DNA of 64,000 bases from Streptomyces sp. NBC_01264 (GTDB taxonomy: Bacteria > Actinomycetota > Actinomycetes > Streptomycetales > Streptomycetaceae): assembly GCF_026340675.1 (NCBI RefSeq), contig NZ_JAPEOX010000005.1:62001-126000 (forward strand). Reading direction: 5' to 3'. Below are positions 53,333 through 62,862 of the stretch, in pieces. The notes below the pieces were generated by a model. The model saw nothing but the letters and a program-made list of their open reading frames with translations, was not told the DNA's origin and ran no database searches. A program made the translations under genes and the position numbers. Within the stretch, counting starts at the first letter, position 1, and the number at the start of each line of letters is the position of its first letter.

Positions 53333-54400
53333 GTGACGATCGATCCGGTGACCGAACTCGGGAGCGGGGGCGCGCTCCGGCTGCCGCGCGCCCGGGTGGT
53401 GCCCCTGTCCGCCCCACCCTCGTCGTACACCGCGGCGGTCGAGCGGTACCTCACCGGCGCGGGCATCGCGAAGTCCTCCGCGCGGATCTACCGGATCTCG
53501 CTGACGACGTGGGGGTGGATGCTCGCCGGCGAACCGGCGCCGACCGGACCCGCCCGCCGGGGCGCGAAGCCGCCCGTCTTCCCCGTCACCGCGATCGACG
53601 ACCCGGCCCTGCCGGAGGTGCTGGCCGAGCTGGCGGCGGCGCGGGCGGACGAGATGGACGCCGACACCGTCAACCGGGAACTGTCCATCGCCCGCAAGGC
53701 CATCGGCTGGTGGCAGCGCCAGGGCTGGATCGTCGGAGACCCGACGATCGGTATCGAGCGTCGGCCGGCACCACCCGACCGAACCAAGGCCCTGGCCGAG
53801 AACCAGATCGCCGCCCTGTGGCGCCTGGACGTCGGGCTCAGGGAGAAGACGTTCTGGAAGCTCCTCTATGAAAGCGCCGCACGGGCAGATGAGGTGCTGT
53901 GCCTGAACGTGGAAGACCTGTACCCGCAGGACAAACGCGGGAAGATCACCGCCAAGGGCGGCGCGACCGAGTGGATTCACTGGCAGTCCGGCACCGCCCA
54001 GCTCCTGCCCCGCCTCATCGCCCGCCGCACCCGCGGCCCCCTGTTCCTCACCGACCGCAAGGCCCCCGCCGGAACACCGACGCTCGACGTCTGCCCGGAA
54101 ACGAGCCGGGCCCGGCTCTCCTACCGCCGGGGCGAAGAGATCTTCGAGGAGAACACCCGACTGCTGGCCAACCCGCTCGCCTCACCCGAGGACATCGAGG
54201 ACCTGGACGGCTTCACGCTGCACCGGCTCCGCCACAGCGCCCTCACCCACGACGCCGAGGACGGCACCTCCACCCCGATGCTGCTCGCCCGCTCCCGCCA
54301 CGCCTCCGTCCGCTCCTTGGAGCGATACGCGCGGCCGGGCGTCGACTCGGTCGCCCGGCACGTCGCCGAACGCGACCCCGCCGCACGTCGGCACACGTGA
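53333..54400 (+). CDS. Tyrosine recombinase
   Basis: 355 residues from GTG 53333 (GGAAGGGTGGGG upstream). The N-terminal SAM-like core-binding domain is ~30-135. Catalytic residues are R184 in ESAARADEVL, H297/R300 in HRLRHSALTH, H323 in ARSRHASVRSLE and Y332. The protein starts just after three copies of a 13-bp repeat, which are good candidates for its binding sites. It may act as a resolvase or integrase of the replicon. Confidence 0.85.
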   Translation: MTIDPVTELGSGGALRLPRARVVPLSAPPSSYTAAVERYLTGAGIAKSSARIYRISLTTWGWMLAGEPAPTGPARRGAKPPVFPVTAIDDPALPEVLAELAAARADEMDADTVNRELSIARKAIGWWQRQGWIVGDPTIGIERRPAPPDRTKALAENQIAALWRLDVGLREKTFWKLLYESAARADEVLCLNVEDLYPQDKRGKITAKGGATEWIHWQSGTAQLLPRLIARRTRGPLFLTDRKAPAGTPTLDVCPETSRARLSYRRGEEIFEENTRLLANPLASPEDIEDLDGFTLHRLRHSALTHDAEDGTSTPMLLARSRHASVRSLERYARPGVDSVARHVAERDPAARRHT

Positions 54401-54672
54401 TCCTCGCCGTTTGCGGCTGGTGACACCATTCGTACCGGCACCCCTACATCGCGCTCTTCTCCCATTTCATCCCGTGCGGGGTGTGGGAGGCCGTGTACTT
54501 GTTCGAGGGGCTGCTCAAGAATGAGTCCGAGGTGACGGTGGACATCGTCCACGGCGACACCCAAGCCCATGCGACATCGTCTTCGGCCTGCTCACCCTGG
54601 CTGGGTTCGCCTACGCCCCGCAGCTCGCGGACCTGCCCGATCAGAAGATGTGGCGCGTCGATCGTATACGGC
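54401..54672 (+). pseudogene. Tn3-family TnpA fragment, left part
   Basis: RHPYIALFSHFIPCGVWEAV, FEGLLKNESEVTVDIVHGDT, a small deletion/frameshift near 54564, then FGLLTLAGFAYAPQLADLPD and QKMWRVDR, characteristic of TnpA C-terminal halves. It is interrupted at 54673 by an IS256 element; sequence resumes at 56733 (TADYGAFQAAARG). Confidence 0.82.
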
Positions 54673-54765
54673 GAGAAATTGTCAAGACTTGTGGATCAGT
54701 CTGAGTAGGGGTGCGCCTAGCTTGCTTCCTTGCGTGGGAGTTCACTGGCCGGTAGACAGACCGGC

Positions 54766-55302
54766 ATGTTCGAGACGCTGATAAATCGTTTGAGCCTGTC
54801 GCGGAGCGCGTCCATTACCGACGTCGTCGGCGCAGTGCACCTGATGCCGTACGGGCGGCCAAGGGTCCGGAGTGCCGAGGGGGCACTTGCCGAGTGGCGG
54901 GGGACCTGTTCCACGAAGCACGCCTTGCTGGCCGCGTTGATGGCTGAGCGGTGGCCCGAGACAGAGCCGCGATTGGTCCATCGCGTCTACCGGTGCACGC
55001 CCGGGCAGGCCACGCGAAGCTATGGTCCGCAGGTCGCCGGTGCAGTTCCTCTGGAGGGCTTGTGGGACGTTCACCGTTACCTGACGGTTGGCATCGACTC
55101 GCGTCGGATCACGATTGACATCACATTTCCCACAAGTCCGAGTTGGGACGGGGTCAACTCCATGCGACTGGCTTGCGGGCCTGGAACCGACCATGTCGTT
55201 GCCGTCAACGCGGACGCGGATGCGGAGAAACGGGCACTGGAGGAGGCCTGGTGTGACCCTGCTGTCCGGGAGCCGTTCATCGCGGCTCTCGCCAGCAAGT
55301 GA
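54766..55302 (+). CDS. IS256 passenger gene; transglutaminase-like protein (tentative)
   Basis: 178 residues from ATG 54766. It has WRGTCSTKHALLAALMAE (Cys), GLWDVHRYLTV (His) and ITIDITFPTSPSWDG (Asp), an order compatible with a transglutaminase-like Cys-His-Asp triad, plus PAVREPFIAALASK at the end. No signal peptide. It is convergent with the transposase (41 bp between ends) and lies between the transposase and the left IS end. Function uncertain. Confidence 0.6.
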   Translation: MFETLINRLSLSRSASITDVVGAVHLMPYGRPRVRSAEGALAEWRGTCSTKHALLAALMAERWPETEPRLVHRVYRCTPGQATRSYGPQVAGAVPLEGLWDVHRYLTVGIDSRRITIDITFPTSPSWDGVNSMRLACGPGTDHVVAVNADADAEKRALEEAWCDPAVREPFIAALASK

Positions 55303-55343
55303 CCGACTGTGAAGTGTGCTTCCCGTGGACCGCACACGTCAGA

Positions 55344-56594
55344 TCATGCCGCGACCTCGCCGCCTTCAATGAGGACACCGTTCTCGAAGCGGGCGCCGGA
55401 TCGGACGAGGGCGACGAGGTGGGGTGCGGTGACCGCGCGCCAGCGTGCCTGAGCGGACTCGACGAGCTTGAAGACCATCGCGAGGGCGGCGGCCGGACTG
55501 CCGGCCCCGCGGGTGACCTTCGTCCGCAGCTTCACCGTGGAGAAGGTCGACTCGATCGGATTCGTAGTCCGTAGGTGGATCCAGTGTTCGGCGGGGAAGG
55601 CGTAGAACGCCAGCAGCTCGTCCACCTCCCCGGTGATCTTCGCGACGGCCTTGGGCCATTTCCGGTATGCCTTCTCGAACGCCGTGACCGCCTTCTCGGC
55701 ATGGGCGCGGTCCTCGGCGTTGTAGATCTCCTGGAGCGCCTTCTTCGCTCCGGGCTGCGCGGATTTCGGCAGTGCGTTCATGACATTGCGGGTTTTGTGA
55801 ACCCAGCACCTCTGGTGCCTGGCCTGCGGAAACACCTCCGCCAGCGCCTTCCACAGGCCCATCGCTCCGTCGCCGACCACGAGTATCGGATCCCGCATGC
55901 CGCGCCGGCGGCAGTCCCGCAGCAGATCCGCCCAGGATTCGGTGGACTCCCGCAGGCCCTCGGCGATCGCGATGAGTTCCTTGGTGCCGTCGACGCGGAC
56001 GCCCATCAAGACCAGCAGGCAGGAATGGGTCTGGGACAGGCGGATCTTGGGGTGGATGCCGTCGGCCCACACGTAGACGTAATCGGATCCGGCCAGGTCA
56101 CGGCGCTGGAAGGCGGCATGGTCCTCGGTCCACTGCTTCGTGAGCCGGGTCACCGTCGCAGGTGACAGGCCGGCCGCGGAGCCGAGGAACTGCTCGAGTG
56201 CGGGCACGAAGTCGCCCGAGGACAGGCCGTGGAGGTAGAGCAGGGGCAGGACCTCGCTGACCTTCGGGGACTTCCGGCACCACGGCGCCAGGATCTTCGA
56301 GGAGAACCGCTCACGCTCCCCGGTCCCGGCATCGACTCGCTTGTCGTTCACGCGCGGCGCGGCCACCTCGACAGGTCCCGCGGCCGTGGCAACCGACCGG
56401 GGCCGGTGACGGCCGTTGCGGACCACCAACCGCCGCCCGGCCTCGTCCCGCTCGCTGGTGAGTTCGGCTATGTACTGCTCGACCTCGGCCTCAAGGGCGG
56501 CGGCGAGCATCCGCCTCGCGCCTTCCCGGACGATCTCGTCGATCAGAGAGGTACCGCTCTCGGTGGTGCCGTCTTCGGTGACTACGCTGAGCAC
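55344..56594 (-). CDS. IS256 family transposase
   Basis: 416 residues, normal IS256 (mutator-type) length. DDE residues are D in YVWADGIHPKIRL, D in LVVGDGAMGLWKAL and E in TTNPIESTFSTVKLRTK. RCWVHKTRNVMNALPKS is the family signature. Intact. Confidence 0.93.
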   Translation of the reverse strand: MLSVVTEDGTTESGTSLIDEIVREGARRMLAAALEAEVEQYIAELTSERDEAGRRLVVRNGRHRPRSVATAAGPVEVAAPRVNDKRVDAGTGERERFSSKILAPWCRKSPKVSEVLPLLYLHGLSSGDFVPALEQFLGSAAGLSPATVTRLTKQWTEDHAAFQRRDLAGSDYVYVWADGIHPKIRLSQTHSCLLVLMGVRVDGTKELIAIAEGLRESTESWADLLRDCRRRGMRDPILVVGDGAMGLWKALAEVFPQARHQRCWVHKTRNVMNALPKSAQPGAKKALQEIYNAEDRAHAEKAVTAFEKAYRKWPKAVAKITGEVDELLAFYAFPAEHWIHLRTTNPIESTFSTVKLRTKVTRGAGSPAAALAMVFKLVESAQARWRAVTAPHLVALVRSGARFENGVLIEGGEVAA

Positions 56595-56732
56595 GGGCGT
56601 GCCTTCCCAGCCCGCGCGACACCGCGGGCCTACTCGGTGACCTTGAGTCGATCACCCGGGAAGGTACGCCCTCCACATCCCACGAGGCACCCCACCCCGG
56701 GCCGATCCACAGGTTCCGAGCATTGCTCATCG

Positions 56733-57333
56733 TACGGCCGACTACGGCGCCTTCCAGGCCGCGGCCCGCGGCCGGATCGACCTCGCCCGCATCGAGCGGC
56801 ACTGGGAGGACATCCTGCGGATCATCGGCTCCATCCACACCGGAGCCGTCCGCGCCTACGACGTCATCCGGATGCTCTCCCGCGACGGACGCCCCACGCC
56901 GCTGGGCGACGCGATCGCCCACTACGGGCGGATCGCGAAGACCCTGCATATCCTGCGCCTGGCCGACGAGCCCGGCTACAGGCGGCAGATCAAGGTGCAG
57001 GCCAACCTCCAGGAAGGCCGCCACGCACTGGCCCGGAAGATCTTCCACGGCCGGGCGGGGCAGCTCTACCAGCGCTACCAGGAAGGTATGGAGGACCAGA
57101 TCGGCGCCCTGGGCCTGGTCCTGAACGCGCTCGTGCTGTTCAACACCCGCTACATGGACGCCGCCCTCGCCCAGCTCCGCGCCGACGGCTTCGAGGTGCG
57201 CGACGAGGACGTCGCCCGGCTCTCCCCGTTCGTGCGCCACCACATCAACGTGCTCGGCCGGTACTCCTTCCAGCTTCCCGACCTGCCTGGCGGAATGCGC
57301 CCCCTGCGCGATCCGGACACCGCCGAGGATTGA
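56733..57333 (+). pseudogene. Tn3-family TnpA fragment, C-terminal part
   Basis: TADYGAFQAAARGRIDLARIE, HWEDILRIIGSIHTGAVRAY, KTLHILRLADEPGYRRQIKV, LQEGRHALARKIFHG, LVLNALVLFNTRYMDAA and FVRHHINVLGRYSFQLPD: the complete C-terminus of a Tn3 transposase, stop at 57333. Confidence 0.88.
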
Positions 57334-57426
57334 GTCCCGCGCCGCTCTTGCCGGGCAGTCGGCGAACGTAGCCGACCCGGCGGCAGGCTGACGCCATGGG
57401 CAGTGGCGTGTCCGAAGCCTGTCGGG

Positions 57427-57822
57427 TCAGGTGCTGAGTTCGTGTCCGGTTGTTGAGTCGACGTGCTCTGGGATCTCGTCGTGGCGATCGCCCACGGTCG
57501 GTGTCCCGGTGGGCTCGAACATGAGGATTGCGGCGCCGGACGGGGCGTACGGCTTGTGCTCTGTGCCTCGGGGGACGGTGAAGACCGCCCCCTGCGGGAG
57601 CAGGACCGTGCGCTCCCCGTCGGGCTCGCGCAGGGAGATGTGCAGCTCGCCGTCGAGTACCAGGAAGAACTCGTCGGTGTCGTCGTGGACGTGCCAGATG
57701 TGGTCGCCCTCGACCTTGGCGATGCGGACGTCGTAGTCGTTGACGCGCGTGACGATGCGGGGGCTCCACAGGGCATCGAAGGAAGCCAGAGCCTTGCTGA
57801 GGGGGATGGGTTCGCTGCTCAT
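57427..57822 (-). CDS. Cupin-domain protein
   Basis: 131 residues. Cupin motif 1 is HIWHVHDDTDEFFLVLDGEL (metal-binding His/His/Glu), motif 2 is VPRGTEHKPYAPSG. A small metal-binding beta-barrel, enzyme or sensor. It is divergent from a truncated GlxA-type regulator, which probably controlled it. Confidence 0.85.
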   Translation of the reverse strand: MSSEPIPLSKALASFDALWSPRIVTRVNDYDVRIAKVEGDHIWHVHDDTDEFFLVLDGELHISLREPDGERTVLLPQGAVFTVPRGTEHKPYAPSGAAILMFEPTGTPTVGDRHDEIPEHVDSTTGHELST

Positions 57823-57874
57823 GGGCTCATCCTGAGCCGTTTCGCTTGACCGCCGTGAGTGCTAGGAATTGCAC

Positions 57875-58069
57875 ATGGCGAAAGAATCCTCGCACGCAGC
57901 TCACGCGGCGGGCGTACACCGGGTCGTCGTGATCGTGGACGAGAACTCGAACCCCTTCGAGCTCGGCTGCGCGACCGAGGTCTTCGGTCTGCGCAGACCG
58001 GAGATCGGCCGTGATCTCTACGACTTCAGGCTCTGCTCCCCCGAGCCCCACACTCTGATGCGAGACGGA
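57875..58069 (+). pseudogene. GlxA-type (DJ-1/AraC) regulator, N-terminal fragment
   Basis: HRVVVIVDENSNPFELGCAT, EVFGLRRPEIGRDLYDFRLC, SPEPHTLMRDG is the start of a class I glutamine-amidotransferase-like regulator of the GlxA family. It is cut after ~65 codons by the IS6 at 58070, so the AraC DNA-binding half is gone. Confidence 0.82.
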
Positions 58070-58931
58070 GGTGCTGTCACCTTGTCGGGGTGAGGGTGGG
58101 ATGATCTTCGGGTTATCCGTCTGGGGAGGGACCTGTCGTGTCGTCTGGGGTGCCGTCGTACGCGAATCACCGCTATCCGGTGGAGATCATTTCGCACTGT
58201 GTGTGGCTGTACTTCCGCTTCCCTCTCTCCTTCCGCGAGGTCGAGGAGATGATGCTCGAGCGCGGGGTGATCGTGTCCTACGAGACCATCCGCCGCTGGT
58301 GTCTAAAGTTCGGGCAGGCCTACGCCAAGGCGCTGCGCCGCAGGCGCCCACAGCCCGGCGACAAGTGGCACCTCGACGAGGTCTTTATCAAGGTCAACGG
58401 GGTGCAGAAGTACTTGTGGCGGGCCGTCGATGCCGACGGGAATGTCCTCGACATCCTGGTCCAGAATCGCCGTGACAAGGCTGCGGCCAGGCGTTTCTTC
58501 CGCCGGCTCCTCACCACCACCGGGCAGGTGCCCCGGGTGGTCGTCACCGACAAGCTCCGCTCGTACGGGGCCGCGCACCGGGAGGTGATGCCCTCGGTCG
58601 AGCACCGCTCCCACAAGGGCCTGAACAACCGGGCGGAGAACTCCCACCAACCAACGAGGCAACGTGAACGCGCGATGAAAGGATTCCGCAGCCCGGGCGG
58701 GGCGCAAAGGTTCCTGGCCGCGTTCACCGGGATCTCACCCCACTTCCGGCCCCACCGGCATCTGATGACCGCCGGCCGCCACCGCTTCGAGATGATGATC
58801 CGCTTCACCGTCTGGAACCAGGTCACCGGCAGCACGAGCCTGCTGGCCGCGGCCTGAACCAGCCCCGTCCAGGCCCTGGCACACCCTGACGCACCATCAA
58901 ACGATCATACCGCCGACAACGTGACAATGCC
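58070..58931 (+). mobile_element. IS6-family element, complete (862 bp)
   Basis: From GGTGCTGTCACCTTGTCGG at 58070 to CGTGACAATGCC at 58931. It joins a GlxA fragment to an integrase fragment; flanks do not match. Confidence 0.9.
58138..58857 (+). CDS. IS6 family transposase
   Basis: 239 residues with intact DDE motifs. Nearly identical to the split copy at 47.7-50.4 kb except KVNGVQKYLW, and contains the uninterrupted IS1182 target (CCCACAAGGG at about 58611). Confidence 0.93.
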   Translation: MSSGVPSYANHRYPVEIISHCVWLYFRFPLSFREVEEMMLERGVIVSYETIRRWCLKFGQAYAKALRRRRPQPGDKWHLDEVFIKVNGVQKYLWRAVDADGNVLDILVQNRRDKAAARRFFRRLLTTTGQVPRVVVTDKLRSYGAAHREVMPSVEHRSHKGLNNRAENSHQPTRQRERAMKGFRSPGGAQRFLAAFTGISPHFRPHRHLMTAGRHRFEMMIRFTVWNQVTGSTSLLAAA

Positions 58932-59968
58932 ACCTGACGTACTGGCTCAGCAGTGTCGCCGTTCACCGGCTTCGCGAGAACACCCACACCAGATACGCCG
59001 CCTGCGTCCGCCTCCACCTCATCCCCGGCCTCGGCACCAAGAAGGTCGCGCGGCTCACCGCCAAGGACATACGCACCTTCCTCGACCGGCTCGGCACCAC
59101 CTGCCAGTGCTGCACCCAGGGACTCGACGCCGAGCGGAAGACGTGCTGCGCGGTCGGCCAGTGCTGCCAGAAACGGCTGTCCGCCTTGACCGTGACCTAC
59201 GTGCATTCGGTGCTCAAGTCCGCCCTCGAACACGCCGTCCGCGAAGACGAGCTGCCCCGCAACGTCGCCCGGAACGTCAAGACCACCGCACCCCGGCCCA
59301 GGCGCTTCCAGCCCCTCACGGCGACGGAGGCTCGCAAGTTCCTCGACGCGGCTCGCGCCGACCGGGGCTACGCGCTGTACGAACTCGCCCTGCGCACCGG
59401 ACTCCGCAAAGGCGAACTCCTCGGCCTCCACTGGGAAGACCTCGACCTCGACGCGAGCACCGCCACCATCCGCCGCTCACTACAACGCACCCGAACCGGC
59501 GGCCTCATCCACCTGCCCACCAAGACCCGCGCATCCGAACGCCGCATCGCCCTCCCCACCAAATGCCTCCACTCCCTCAAGGAGCACCAGGAACGGCAGG
59601 ACGAGGAACGCGAAGCGGCAGGATCAGCCTGGCAAGACAGCGGCCTCGTCTTCACCACGCCAACCGGACGGCCTCTCGACCCGGCCAACCTCACCCGCCG
59701 CTTCCGCGGCTTCCTCAACCGGGCCGGGCTCCGCCACATCCGCTTCCACGACCTCCGGCACTCCACCGCCACCCTCCTCCTGGAGCAAGGCGTCGACCTT
59801 GTCGTGATCAAGGAACTCCTCGGCCACGCCCACATCGGCGTCACCGCCGGCGTCTACGCTCACGTCCGAATCCGCCTCCAGCGCCAAGCCATCGACGCCC
59901 TCGGCAGCGCCCTCAGCCCGACCGACGACACAGCCGACGACCCACCAGCCGCAGCCGTCGTCCGCTGA
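58932..59968 (+). CDS. Phage-type integrase (tyrosine recombinase), 5' truncated
   Basis: About 345 codons open from the IS6 boundary: core-binding LTYWLSSVAVHRLRENTHTR, Cys-rich insert TCQCCTQG...TCCAVGQCCQKRL typical of actinomycete integrases, catalytic R in ALRTGLRKGELLGLHW, K region, HDLRHSTATLL (HxxR), and LLGHAHIGVTAGVYAHV (H, Tyr). The first ~60-80 residues are missing, so it is probably inactive as it stands unless an internal start works. Confidence 0.85.
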
Positions 59969-59997
59969 CGTTGCCGTCAGCGTTGCCGTCAAACAGC

Positions 59998-60037
59998 CCA
60001 GCAGCCCCCCGCCGTGAATTCGGCGGGGGGCTGCTGG
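59998..60037. terminator. Terminator hairpin
   Basis: A perfect 17-bp stem (59998-60014 with 60021-60037) and 6-nt loop TGAATT, placed between the convergent integrase and immunity genes. Confidence 0.85.
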
Positions 60038-60070
60038 TGCCACTGCTGAACGCGCTGGCGCCTTGGTGAT

Positions 60071-60529
60071 CTATCTCCCTACGCGCAGTCCCTCATACGC
60101 CAGGAATTCAAGGAACCCGGTCGCCGCAAATTGCACTTGACCATCCTCATGGTCCCAGAAATCAACCTGGTTGGCACAGCGACCTTCGACGACCGAGAAC
60201 CCCCACCAGTCGCCTGTGCCGACCGGGGCTACGGCGACAAAGTCGCCATCCTTGAACTCGGCTACGTTCACCCTCACCAAGTCGTCTTCCTGGTCATCAG
60301 AAGCAACGACTGGCAGAAGGTCGAGAAACAGGAACATTCCTCCGCCGTGACGCTTCATGAACTCCCTGTACTCGCCAGGGAGCTGCGCCTGGAGAGTCTC
60401 CTCCGCCTCCGACAGTTCGGCTTCGGAAGCCACTCGGGACTCAAAGACGTCGAAGCCTTCTGGACTGCTCAGGCCAGCGCGTTTTGCGCGAGCCGCAGAC
60501 AAGTGGACTTCAAACTCTTCAATCTCCAC
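60071..60529 (-). CDS. SMI1/KNR4 (SUKH) family immunity protein of RHS toxin 2
   Basis: 152 residues. SUKH signature VASEAELSEAEETLQAQLPG, EYREFMKRHGGGMF, then VRVNVAEFKDGDFVAVAPVG and DWWGFSVVEG. It lies 16 bp downstream of the RHS gene and is expected to neutralise that toxin's C-terminal nuclease. Confidence 0.85.
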   Translation of the reverse strand: MEIEEFEVHLSAARAKRAGLSSPEGFDVFESRVASEAELSEAEETLQAQLPGEYREFMKRHGGGMFLFLDLLPVVASDDQEDDLVRVNVAEFKDGDFVAVAPVGTGDWWGFSVVEGRCANQVDFWDHEDGQVQFAATGFLEFLAYEGLRVGR

Positions 60530-60545
60530 GATCTCACCTAACCGA

Positions 60546-62701
60546 TCATCCGGGCCAGTTGTCGAACCAGTGGTCTGGGCTGTACGTGCCCCAGCCCTGC
60601 TCCTGCGATCTATACCACCAGTGCAGTTGGGTGTCTTCTTTCCTCATTTCCTTCGTGACACCTTGGTTATGCGGATTTCGATGGAGATCCGTTCCAACAC
60701 CTCGGTGGACATTTTGGTCTAGCTCATGAATCGGAGCGCCGGGCATTTGGTCCGCGTGGTGGATCTCTATTCGATCGCCAAGCTGATTCGGGCGAAGCCC
60801 AAGCGAGCCGCGGATGATGTCAGAGCGAGTCCAAGCACCAGAATTGCGAATCGGGGCATCGGCAGGACCAGCGCCAGTTCCCGGAGCGCAATTGCATTGC
60901 ACCCCCGGCGGAGTGGTACCGCAGTTGTGGACGAGGACCGGTGTGGCCCCGGCCAGCACATAGTACGTGTGGACGTCGTTGATGGTCAGGTCGTGAGTGC
61001 GCTGGCGCTTGGTGTACTGGTTGAGCGCAGTGATCTGTACCTGGTTGCCCGTGCTGGTGTGGAGGGTGAGGCCGACCTGCAGGTCGGCGGCGTTGACCCA
61101 CTTCTTGAGTTCGGGGACCCAGAAGGGGTGGGTGTCTGTGGAAACGATGCTGGCAGGGCCATCCGTGGTGGCGACAGTGAGTTCAGTAAAGTCTTTGTCG
61201 TCTTCGGTGCGGATGGTCTCGAGGACCTTTTTTTCGTAGTCCTTTCCCGATTCTGGGTCGGTGGCAAGGACGGTATCCCCGACCTCAATGTCCTCTATGT
61301 TTTTTTTGGAGCCGTCTGCCATGAGGACATCGGTTCCTGGGACGAATGAGTGGCAGATTCCGAAACGTACCTGACTCTTGGCTCTTGCTATCCCCCCGCC
61401 CTCGAAGAACCCGACCGTTTCAATGGTCGATTTAAGGTTGCCGAATATGAAGGTGGCGGGATCGCAGCCGCGGTCGGACAGTTTCTGGCACGCCCCGAGC
61501 AGGGCGCCGATCATGATGGACCACTCGTCTGTGGGGTTGTCGGAAGGTCCCCAGAATGATATCTCGTGAAGGTAGGTAGCTCGGTATAGATCGGTGAATT
61601 CTTGGGTGTTGACCTTCGGGAATTTGTAGACAGTTTTGTCGGGGGCGGTGACGGTCGGTGGACCGTTGAAGGAAGCGCCTGACGAGCTTTTTCCTCGGTT
61701 GCTGTCGTAGGACCCAGTTCGCGAAAGGTTGCCGCCGGGGTCGTTCTCGCCTCCGCGGTCGGTGATTTCACCTGCATTGCCGATGGTGATGGTTCCTTCT
61801 CGGCCGCAGTTGTAGAGTTTGCCGCATTCTTCGCTCTTGAGGCCGGTGGGGTCGCTTTCTGTGATGGGGTTGTTGTTGGCGTAGTTGTAGCCGTTGAGGG
61901 ATTGGGGCTGGTCGAGGCTGAGGAGGGGGTCAACGCTGATGAACTGGCCGAGTTTGGTGTCGTACTCGCGGGCGCCGATGTGCGTCAGGTCCGTGCTGGT
62001 GTCGATGTCGCCGCCGACGAATCCCTTCTGACCGGGCCAGAAGGCCGGGGTGGCCCCGCGTTGGGCGCCGTAGGGGAGGGATTTGCGACGGTTGTAGGTG
62101 AGGGTGGCGGCGCTGATGGAGAGGTTGTTGGTGCCGTGGTGGTCGGCGACGAGGAAGCGGACGCGGCCGTCGGTGCTGGAGCGGATGGCCGAGCCGCCGG
62201 GGACGCTGTAGTAGCGGTTACCGGTGACGGCGTTGGTGGCCTTGGTCAGGATGAGTTCCTGGCCGCCGGGGAGGTAGAGGGTGGTGGTGGCCGCCTCGCG
62301 CTTGAGGATCCGGGTGCCGCTGGTGTCGTAGAGGAACGAGGTGGTGGCGCCGGAGACCGTGGAGGTGGCCAGTTTGCCTTCGTCGTTCCATGTCAGGGTC
62401 TGTGCGGCGGAGGCTGCGGTGTCCTTGGTGGTGAGGTTTCCGCTCTGGTCGTACGCGAAGGTGTCGGTGCCGGTGGCACCGCCGGTTGCGGTGACTTTCT
62501 GGAGTTCGTGGCCGGTGGCGGTGCCGGTGGGGTAGGTGTGGGTGCGCAGGGTGTCGGCGGTGATGGGGCCGGCCTTGTGCTGCTTTTCGGTGGCGCGCTG
62601 GCCGGTGTCGGTGAAGGTCCAGCTCGTCCAGTACGGGTCGACGGTGCCCAGGCTGGGGGTGCCGGCGCCGTTGACGGGCTTGGTGGTGCAGTTGTCGCCG
62701 G
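60546..62701 (-). CDS. RHS-repeat polymorphic toxin 2 with HINT and HNH-like C-terminus, 5' truncated
   Basis: About 718 codons. RHS core LTHIGAREYDTKLGQFISVD is nearly identical to toxin 1. It is followed by a pretoxin HINT autoprotease (CHSFVPGTDVLMADGSKK, STDTHPFWVPELKKWV, TYYVLAGATPVLVHNCG; Cys start and His-Asn end). The terminal ~100 residues (RIEIHHADQMPGAPIHELDQ, LHRNPHNQGVTKEM, HWWYRSQEQG) are His-rich like HNH/EndoVII-superfamily nuclease toxins. The 5' part is cut at 62702 by an IS-ended repeat. Confidence 0.85.
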
Positions 62702-62862
62702 GGCGCTGTCACCTTATCGATGCATGACATGGACGCGTCAGTAGATCTTTCGGCGAGCGCCCCGGATCGCGTCGTCGGGCGAGAGATTTTCCGTGGCGGA
62801 CACCTCGGAGGCGCCCAGATTTCCTGACGTGGTCACGCCAATTTCGATAACGTGACAGTGCC
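62702..62862. mobile_element. 161-bp non-coding element with IS6-like ends
   Basis: Left end GGCGCTGTCACCTTATCGA and right end the inverse of GGCACTGTCACGTTATCGA: 17 of 19 bases match. The left half is the repeat also found at 37922..38006. No coding capacity; it separates truncated RHS and IS256 genes. Confidence 0.6.

Larger units (their letters stand above)
54673..56728. mobile_element. IS256-family element with passenger gene (2,056 bp)
   Basis: Left end GAGAAATTGTCAAGACTTGT (54673) closely resembles the IS256 end at 63183 (read inverted, GAGCAATAGTCAAGAGTTGT); the right end is the inverse of GAGCAATGCTCGGAACCTGT (to 56728). Removing the element restores the Tn3 TnpA frame (MWRVDR-TADYGAF). 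The flanks share ATCGTA and ACGGC. It contains a transposase (minus) and a second gene (plus). Confidence 0.78.

Noticed and set aside
54742..55335. Minus-strand ORF opposite the IS256 passenger gene
   Set aside because: The plus-strand reading has better codon bias and conserved-looking blocks; the minus strand is a shadow.
57841..57860. Fifth parS-like site (CTTGACCGCCGTGAG)
   Set aside because: Not palindromic beyond the TTGACCGC half; far from parB.
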